This document shows, one piece after another, positions 56,341 through 64,000 of a stretch of 64,000 bases of DNA. The stretch comes from Tanypteryx hageni. Its lineage: Eukaryota; Arthropoda; Insecta; Odonata; Petaluridae. The DNA is taken from the NCBI GenBank assembly GCA_028673005.1, contig CM054112.1:26714624-26778623 (forward strand), given 5' to 3'. Below the pieces are notes generated by a model. The model saw only the letters and a list, made by a program, of their open reading frames with translations. It was not told the DNA's origin and did no database searches. Each line of letters begins with the position of its first letter. The stretch's first letter is position 1. A program made the position numbers and the translations under genes.

Positions 56341-57520
56341 AATGCTCTACCACACGCCTACGCTCTCCCCCACCCTCCCCTCCCTTTATGGATAAAACCC
56401 TGCACGCACGTGACAATCCACCCACGAATAACCGAGAGCGCCCTTTTCAGTCGTTCGCTCATTCTCTCCCGTTTCATTCTTTTCCGCCTCGCGACTTGAC
56501 ACTTTCAATCTCTCTACTTTTTCTTCGTCGTTGTTTCCTCATCTTCCCCTTTTTTAATCATTTTCCACCTCCCCCATCCCCCCCTCTCTCTCTCTCTCTA
56601 TAATATCCCGCCTCTCTCTACCCTTCACTTCTCTTTCCCTATTGTCCATACAAATCCCTCGAATAGTGCCTAAAAAATCTCCGTCTCTTCTGCGTCGTTT
56701 CCCTCCTCGTCCTCCGTCGGATCGCTCAAATCTCTGCCAAACGCCTCCTTCCCAATCCCTAAACCCTTTCTTTCCTTTCTCCAAAACAACATTCTCATCC
56801 CCGACCTCCCTCTCATACCCTAAAACTTTCCTCATACCGAACAACCCCTCCCTCCAACTCCCTCGACCTTTCGTCCTCAACACGCCTCTGCATGCAACAC
56901 TCCGATCCACTCAACCCTCGCAGCCAACTCCCCAAACGGACTAACAAATTCCCGGGGACACTCTCGCTCGCTCGCTCTCTGACCCGGCTGACTGCCTCCA
57001 GACGCCAATCCGCGGTCGCACAGATACGAGGCGAAGGCTGGAACATGAGTGAGATGATGGGGGTGGAGAGAGGTGGAGGGGAGGAGGGAGTGGACGTGAA
57101 GGGAGAAATAAAGGACAGAGGGAGTGGCGGGTGGAGAGATTGGACATGAACCAGAAGGGGCAAATAAGTAGTAGCATGTAATCTGAGCTTCTGACTCACA
57201 CCCCCATGCGTCCATTCATCTATCTCACTTCCTCCCACTCCCTATCTCACCATTAATTTATCTATCCCTATTGGCGACTATCAGCTTTTCCCTCCGTATA
57301 TATTTCTATCACTGTTTCCCTCTCCATATTTCTCTCTCTTCTCAATCTGTCCCATCTCATTCCTTTCTTCTCCCTCCATTCTCTAATCTCCCTGTCTCCT
57401 CCCCCTCCATCCTCCTCTCTCCCTCTCACCTCCTTTCTCCCTCCATCCTCCTCTCTCTCTGTCCATTCCTCTCTTCTCCTATTCCACTTCACTATTCCTT
57501 CATGATTACTCCTTTCCTTA
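56341..57520. repeat. CT-rich, GA-rich, CT-rich tract series
   Basis: Pyrimidine-rich at 56360-56940, purine-rich at 57045-57145, pyrimidine-rich at 57230-57510. Several frames of 80-141 codons on both strands arise from this composition. GC content is above the window average. Confidence 0.55.
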
Positions 57521-58265
57521 CATTTACGACTATATGTCCGAGTTTTATAGATTCCCAAAGGTATTTCGACTAATCACGTTACCGATGATAGTGAATTTGT
57601 TTTATTTAGTAGAAGTTGAAATTCTATTTTAAATTTATTTATTTATTCTAATTCACTAACAAGCTTGGATGTTTGTCATATAATAGTAGAAATCCAAAGC
57701 TTTCTCTTTTAGTTACTATGACTTCAAAATTAGATTTACAATATGAAATATTATTTCTCGCAAATTTCAGTTGCTTCATCAAACGCCAGGCATACCCAAT
57801 ACAAACATAGACACATCAAAACATGATTCGCTTTAACGATTCGGAAGGTTTAAATTTCGGAACGGGGTGAGGAACCGATGGACGAAAGCGATTTTAATAA
57901 TCGATACCACTTTCCGATTGAAATTTAATTTCAACCCTTGCGCCGATGTCTCCTCATTTTTTCCCGACATTCGCGGGACTTTTTATTTTTCTCACGGCGA
58001 GACCTTCGCCAACTCTGCGAGATACATTTTCCCTTTAAATATCGAACAGTTTGAAAAACGAGCAACGTAACATTTTTTTCGCCGCTCCTCCTTAAAGGGG
58101 AACGTTGCCGCGCTCGAACCTTTCTGAATCGCTCGCATAAAAGTCTTAAGCGTATCATCTGGGATTCGCTTCAACTTCAGCGATTTGTTTTTTTCCCTTC
58201 TTTCCTCGTTCAGCACGCGAGTGAGAAACTCAGGGAAGCAGATTTTTTTGCTCACACACTTACGA
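57521..58265. other. non-coding stretch
   Basis: Nothing recognised. Confidence 0.45.
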
Positions 58266-58635
58266 TCTTCCTCCTTGGACGCTGCATCTCACCTCTCTTC
58301 ACCCCCTCATTTAGGGATAACTCATCTCTCCCTCGCTCTCTTCCTCCTCTCCCTCACTCTCTCAATAGATTCCTTTCTTTCTCCTACCTCGCACTCTCTC
58401 CTATTACTCTTCCTTTCCTTCCTCGCAATGGTTCCATCGTTCAACGGGTTTCCGTTACTTTGAGATGTTCCCTCCCTTTTACGCACATAATGTCCAATCT
58501 CTCTTAACTCTTCCAGTAAATTCTTTCCTTCTCATTCAATGTAACGCATTCAGGGCTTAATGGAGGAGGAAGGAGAGAAAGAGAGAGGAGCAGATAAGAG
58601 GAAAGAGCTCGAGAGAGAGAGAGGAGTTTTTTAAT
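58266..58635. repeat. CT-rich tract and GA-rich tract
   Basis: Pyrimidine-rich at 58268-58420 and purine-rich at 58560-58628 with a (GA)n run. Confidence 0.5.
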
Positions 58636-58760
58636 GAAATAAAAATGCACGGATCTGCACGTGTAGCCGAGGATCAGGAACCACGAGCGATTAGTCGCGT
58701 CTCTGGTTGTCCAGAAGGGTTTTCCTCGACGGAGGGCTCTGAATTAATCCTCAGTGCTGC

Positions 58761-58823
58761 GTGCTCTGATTTAGAGCACGGGGCTAATGAATGGATGATG
58801 GAAGAATGAATGGATGATGGAAG
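58761..58823. repeat. perfect 7-bp hairpin and 19-bp direct repeat
   Basis: GTGCTCT and AGAGCAC (58761-58767, 58773-58779) form a hairpin with a 5-base loop. Just beyond, AATGAATGGATGATGGAAG occurs twice in tandem (58786-58804 and 58805-58823). No function inferred. Confidence 0.85.
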
Positions 58824-59635
58824 GACGGGAGATTTTCCGAGAGGCCAAGCAGGTCCGGACAGGACAGCGTCACGCGCGTCTTATCTTGAACGGCCGTCTT
58901 GGATCGTGAATGGGACAATAAAACAACCGTTCGATCTGATTCGCGAAAGTAGATAACGGGATCCATTGTAAACACGGTGTGGCGACAAATTAATAGAATT
59001 CGCGTAGCATTTTCTCCGAGAAGATTTTACTTCTAAATAAAAATCCTCCAAGAGTGCATCTTTCATTTCGAAATTCGGTTCTATTGCCTGAGAAAAAATA
59101 ATCTCCCATACGGAAAAAGGTGACTTTGATATGATTTTTGGAAATGACTACTCGATTTTTATTATTTTTGAGAAATGTTTGCCATCTATCAAACCGAGAT
59201 ATAAAAATATCAAGCAAAAGAGAATCCTATTTAGCTATTTATCATCAAATAACCCAAAAAATATCAAACTGTTTCTATCAGCTTTTACACATTTCATTTA
59301 AAGGAACTATAGTCCATCATTATTTATGTTTTTAACAATTGTTCGTACTTGTTAGGGATCAACAAATGTGTTGAGGCACTACTATTGCCAAGAAAATTTA
59401 TTTTTTCTGTTCTCTATTATTTAATTTAGTGTTTTTATAGGCTTTCTTTAATATATAATCTAGAAGATAAATATATTTTAAGGAGGCTATACATTCACCT
59501 CCATGCAGTATTTCTAATCGCAAAATTGAGCTCTTTAAGAATAAAACGACTACACGAGGACAACATCACTTTTCGCATATTAGTCCCTAAGGCACCGCGA
59601 AGACAATGTCCATATTCCTGGTAAAATCCGTGTTT
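58824..59635. other. non-coding stretch
   Basis: AT-rich, nothing recognised. Confidence 0.5.
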
Positions 59636-59639
59636 ACCA

Positions 59640-60295
59640 GTTTTCCATTCCACTCCATCACCATCCTCATCTGGAATCTCCCTCTTTCTTCCCTTTGGGA
59701 CGTGTCCCTACAGAGAGAGAGAGAGAGAGAGGGACGGATGAATGCCTCCTTGTTGCGACGGTCTCTGGAATCCATGAGCGACGTCGGCTCATTTGGGATC
59801 AACTCTTTAAAAAACCACACTAACTCCCTCGAGAGAAGGAGAGCGCTAGGGAGGGAGGGAAGGAGGAGGAAAAAAGAGATCGCTGATCCTCGCGTTCCTT
59901 CCAAGGACCACCCACGACCCCTAATGTACCACCTTAACCTCTTGTCCAAACTCTCCCTCTCTCACCACTTACCTATCTTCCGCTTTCCTTTCATCTATCT
60001 TTTCTTATACTTCTTCCTTCCTCTCTCCCATTCCCCCAACATCTCCCTCTCACTCCAACTCTCATTCACACTCCATCTTCTCATTCTCACATCGCCGCCT
60101 TTTCCTCTCACTTTCCAAAGACCTCATCCCCTCTCATCACGAACTGGTGTTTCTCCATCCCTTTCCCTCAACCCTTTCACTCATTCCTTTCCCTCATTCC
60201 TTTCTCCCCCTTCTTTCCCTCCCTCCCTTTCCCTCCCTCCCTTTCTCTCCCTCCATTTCTCTCCCTCCCTTTCTCTCCCTCGCCGACATCGCATC
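59640..60295. repeat. polypyrimidine tract with CCCTCCCTTTCTCT arrays
   Basis: CT-rich plus strand, densest at 59940-60290 where CCCTTTCCCTCC and CCCTTTCTCTCC units are tandemly arranged. A short purine run lies at 59712-59735 and another at 59835-59880. The 284-codon frame (59606-60460) is Ser/Pro/Leu/Phe-rich without domain and is treated as an artefact. Confidence 0.6.
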
Positions 60296-61360
60296 CTCGA
60301 AAAATATCTCCTCGAACTCCCACACCACTCCGCTATACTTATCTTTCCGTCTCCGCTGCCTGTTCTTATTTCTACCTCGCAGGCCCGATATTCTTTCAAC
60401 CCCTCAAGCCGATGGCCTGAGTATGTACTCCCCGGACGATATCGGTCCGAGGGTCGGTAGAATGGGTACATACACGCCAAATGCAGATGTCACATAAATC
60501 GCAATTGTTTTGTCATCAAATATTCATTCATGAAACTACTTGTGCCACAGCAGATCATCGATATTTGATTTCTCAGTAAATCACAAATTCCCCATCAGTT
60601 TGGAGGTTTAATACTTCGTTAGAGAAAAAAACAGCGTAAATTACGCTATCCAATGCTATGCTTATCCTCATCCTCTTTCCTCCTTCCCCTCTACGGTTAT
60701 TACTCACCCCGCATCTGCAGAAGATGGCGTGACCGTTTTCCCTCGGGTAGAATAGTTGCGAGTGGGTTTACACTCCGTCAAGGTCGCGAACTGCGCCGTA
60801 TGTATGTTGTGTGTCGCACCGAAACATTCCTTCAGTTCCTAAGCTCGCCTCCTCGATTAGGAACGGCATGAACGTGTAAAAAATAAAAGAAACGTGTTTT
60901 CCTTCTCCCGACTTTTTTATTTTAAATAATCTGTTAACGGAAACTTATTACAAACTCGTCATCAAAAATATAATTTACGTAGAAATTTTTCTATTTTTTC
61001 ACGTAATACGCCAGTTTAATATATTTCCGTTAAATGTATGAGAAATCACATCTAATTCATATAGCTACAAATATGTTTGGATTTTAACCATACCGTCTAT
61101 TTTCTACAATCTATTTCTTCAACCCGGGGTCGATTCATTCTTTGATTTATGAAACGGAAAAAATTGTCCAATTATCTTACTTTCGACCGGAAAAGTTGAA
61201 GCGCCATGGGTTATTTTTATCGAAATTGAGCGTCCAAGTTAAAATGTTATGCTTTAATAAATTATCTTCATTCTAGCTCAATTCGTTCGAAGGGAAGTAT
61301 CGCGAATCCCGCAATTCCTTTATTATTGGTTCATGGGAAATTTCCCTCACTATCTCTTAC
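60296..61360. other. non-coding stretch
   Basis: GC-richer near 60650-60870, otherwise AT-rich. Nothing recognised. Confidence 0.45.
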
Positions 61361-61362
61361 TG

Positions 61363-61884
61363 TTAACAACGTCCGGGAAGGGTGACGTAAATTTCTAACG
61401 GTCGTAACTGCAATCTCCGTGCACCATATTGACGCACGGAATAACAGCCTGCTCGTTCGGACACAAGAACGGGCGACACAATTGCCGTAAACGATCCCAC
61501 TGTAAGAGCAGGACCTCGCAGAACGATGAAAGCGACTGTGTCGTGTCTTCGCGTCTCTCTATTGAGATCGAGGCGTGAAATAGGCGTCGCGGGCGCACGC
61601 AGAGGTGGCCAACCGAATTGCTTTACGGTCCCATGTAATACGTAGGAACGCTCTAAATACGTCGCGCAGCAATGCTCCGATATCGGTCGGAAGCGGAAAG
61701 AGCGAGCCGATTCTTCGAATTTGCAGCAGACTGGCAAAAAATAGGCTCTCAACTCGCTAATCTTTTGGATTCTTGTTTGCTGTTCCAATAAAAGATGTTC
61801 GCCGTGAATGGGATCCTCAGTAGTTGGTATGCGTGCGTGGGTGGAGGACGATTTCACAGAAGACATGGTGCACTAAATCTTCCT
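61363..61884 (-). CDS. weak candidate first coding exon, unassigned
   Basis: A minus-strand frame of 167 codons (61866-61363) starts at an ATG in the context CACCATGT. Upstream, TGTATTTATTTTAG ending near 61885 looks like a 3' splice acceptor. The first 80 residues are the most protein-like part, including IHGEHLLLEQQTRIQKISEL. A GTAAAG about 80 codons in could be a donor. No domain is recognised, and the later part is rich in Arg and less convincing. The segment is GC-richer than its neighbours. It may equally be chance. Confidence 0.25.
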
Positions 61885-63630
61885 AAAATAAATACATACA
61901 TCTGATACAACTGCTTCGCAACGTTTACATTTTTGCTTATGAGTCAACGGATTTTTTTTCTCAAACTGAAACTCAATATGATTATTTTATCCGATAAAAC
62001 TGAAGTATGTACTATAACGAAATGACGGATCCTTAATAAAGGATACGGGATCACTGCTTCCAAAAGTAACTCATGTTGGCCTCTATGCATATTTAAAATG
62101 AGCCTAACGTTTTAGATGATATAAATATATAATATAAAAATCTCTCATGAAATATGAGATATATGTCACAGTCGCGGATACACTAATTGTAAGGCAATAG
62201 AATAATGATTCGTTTATCGACTTTGATCCCAGTGCCTTTAAGGTATTTTTTCGCAATTAAAGGAGAAAAAAGATTACCAACCGTATCCAAGGTTTAAAAA
62301 AAATCATTTGCAATGATCAAGAATCATTGAATAGAAGGCACCCGAGTAACGGCTAATTCGCCAAGATGTAAATCTACTCTCAATTTTATCTCAAATGTCG
62401 AGTAAGTTCTTTAAGATTTAGATTTGGTCTGCAATCGATCACAAGAATTTTTAAAATTTTCATTCTCACAAAAAACTTTTACCCAATTTAATTCGATAAT
62501 AAAACAATTCCGATCTCCACCAAAAAATAAGACTTCGTTCTAACCGCAATTTCGCGTCATGAAGAAAAGTTTTCTCGGCATGCCTTCTCAGCTCTAGATG
62601 AAACAACAATTTGCATCGGATTCCTAGCGGTAGTGTTGCTGATTTTTAGAGTGAGAGAGATTGGCGTTGTGAAATGAACCTTGAATACTCGGTGTCAAAA
62701 TAAGGTTAAAAAAGGAGGAAGAGGGAGGGGCATCCCGAGGGAGATAAAGGGATTGCTTTGCAGCGACAAGTCCACAGCAACGAGATATCGAACCGTCCGC
62801 TTCGATAACAGCGGATCTCTTTGTTTACGTGCGTTGCGGATTACGGCGACACGCCTGGTTCACACTCGACGGTCGTAATGGGAAGCCATTGAGAAAAAAC
62901 AAACAAAGCTTCTGCCATATCGACTCACTACCTCATTATAAACACACTAATACACGTATGCAGGGATTCAAACACTAGATACGTATACATATACAATTTT
63001 AAAATGAAGATCCAATACAAAAGAATAGATTTGGTGGATATGGACAGTAAAAAGAAGGGTAAACTTAATTCATCGAACGGAAACTAAGGTTTCGTGATTT
63101 AAACATTCATTGAATGATTATTTATAATCACTGCCAAAAAATTACATCAGGTACGAGAGAGGTAAATTAGGTACCCTTTCTGGCGGTCGTGATTCCGATT
63201 TTTGCGATAAAAAACTTCGCTTTAGAATATACTATATATATCTTTATCTTGTTATAACATAAAAAGTTTCAGCGTTATTACCATCAAATGTTATCCAGAA
63301 ATATGGCTCGCGTGTAAGAAGAGTCACGCGAGACGAGTTCTCTTGGAAACAATCAAAAAATGCCCAATTCTATATTTACTATTTTATAAGCTCTTTTCTA
63401 TGCTTAAAAGTGACCGAATTGCTCATTTGATAGTTAAGATATTCACAAAATAAGAAAGAACTAACACGTTGACTGGCAATGTTAAAAAGAGCTTTCAATG
63501 AAAGGTAAATCTCAAATAGTATATTAGTGAATATAGAAAACTCCTATCATACAAGACACAGAATAGACTCTTTGCTGGAGGTATCAATGGAATTGATGTG
63601 GCACGCATAATACTTCACTGGAATATATAT
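61885..63630. other. non-coding stretch
   Basis: AT-rich with a GC-richer patch at about 62700-62890. Nothing recognised. Confidence 0.5.
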
Positions 63631-63631
63631 G

Positions 63632-63790
63632 AAGGTCGCTGAGGAAGGGCTTAAGCCCGAAAAGCTTACGTGTTTTTGTGTTTTTAAGTGTCTCTTCGAC
63701 ATCCCCAGCAGTTCGCCAACTTGGTGAGTGTCCACTGGGCTCCCTTCAACACCTTGTTGCCACTGTTATCACTACCTTTCCTTTTCCTTA

Positions 63791-63792
<2 letters not shown>
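63632..63792 (+). mobile_element. PLE terminal repeat, solo copy
   Basis: Contains the best hammerhead-like core in the window: CTGAGGA, A, GGGC, TTAA, GCCC, GAAA (63639-63662). It continues with TCTTCGACATCCCCAGCAGT, GGTGAGTGTCCACTGGGCTC and CACCTTGTTGCCACTGTTAT. A short (AT)n lies on the left (63623-63630) and a long (TA)n on the right. GTCG just before the core could pair with CGAC downstream as a 4-bp stem I. Confidence 0.7.

Positions 63793-63843
<51 letters not shown>
63793..63843. repeat. (TA)n microsatellite
   Basis: About 25 TA units, right edge of the PLE repeat. Confidence 0.95.
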
Positions 63844-63845
<2 letters not shown>

Positions 63846-64000
63846 AAAGCCAACCGAAAATTTCGCCATCTTTTTTCTTGACCGGCTTTCAAAGGTATAA
63901 ATTTCATTCACTTCTTCCCTTATTATCATCTTTAACAATCGTGAAACGACGATTCTTGAGGAATGTCGTCCACTTGGCAGGACAGCAAGCGACAAAGGCA

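Noticed and set aside
59606..60460. 284-codon plus-strand open frame, the longest in the window
   Set aside because: Mostly CT-tract sequence with tandem CCCTTTCTCTCC units. Low complexity, no domain, no splice context.
1..64000. bacterial or viral origin, operons, Shine-Dalgarno sites
   Set aside because: Coding density is close to zero, microsatellites and eukaryotic transposons dominate, and no capsid, polymerase or other viral gene was seen.

Overview
The window looks like intergenic or intronic DNA from an animal, most likely an arthropod and possibly an insect. It is AT-rich. I could not support a single intact host protein gene, rRNA or tRNA. What can be supported is a dense mosaic of transposable elements, microsatellites and long purine or pyrimidine tracts. 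The arthropod guess rests on the mix of RTE-like LINEs, Penelope-like elements (PLEs) with GIY-YIG domains, hAT and pogo/Tigger-like DNA transposons, a tRNA-derived SINE, and a dispersed repeat style common in insect genomes. No single marker proves it.

Layout. 1-7.3 kb: a Tigger-like element (247-1062) holding a foldback element (661-880), a dispersed repeat called 'family A' here, a hAT end, and a second Tigger-like element (6366-7330) holding a LINE tail and a related foldback element. 7.3-19 kb: mostly featureless AT-rich DNA with purine/pyrimidine tracts (about 10.8-11.5, 13.8-14.2 and 16.5-17.8 kb) and a third Tigger-like MITE (13326-13655). 19.2-20.7 kb: a complete non-autonomous hAT with a perfect 8-bp target duplication. 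22-29 kb: tracts, Tigger and hAT ends, family A, and a decayed minus-strand LINE split by DNA transposon debris. 30.5-33.2 kb: a SINE with a 12-bp target duplication, a PLE fragment with a GIY-YIG endonuclease domain, and PLE terminal repeats inside (TA)n arrays. 34-41 kb: hAT ends, a large CT tract interrupted by a short hAT, otherwise nothing recognised. 41.6-43.5 kb: an RTE LINE copy into which a second RTE copy has inserted, with an 8-bp target duplication. 43.5-44.9 kb: family A and a PLE terminal repeat. 48.4-51.7 kb: a hAT with 18-bp terminal repeats and a 7/8 target duplication, itself filled with PLE repeats, microsatellites and another repeat. 51.8-64 kb: featureless stretches, CT/GA tracts, one weak exon candidate (61363-61884) and a last PLE repeat beside (TA)n.

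The most interesting signal is in the PLE terminal repeats. Each copy long enough to show it carries a hammerhead-ribozyme-like core (CTGANGA, a short helix whose sequence changes between copies while still mostly pairing, then GAAA). Every PLE-derived locus in the window is bounded by TA-rich simple repeats. The elements act alone; nothing suggests an operon or host pathway. Classifications are from my own reading of motifs, terminal repeats and target duplications, without database searches.
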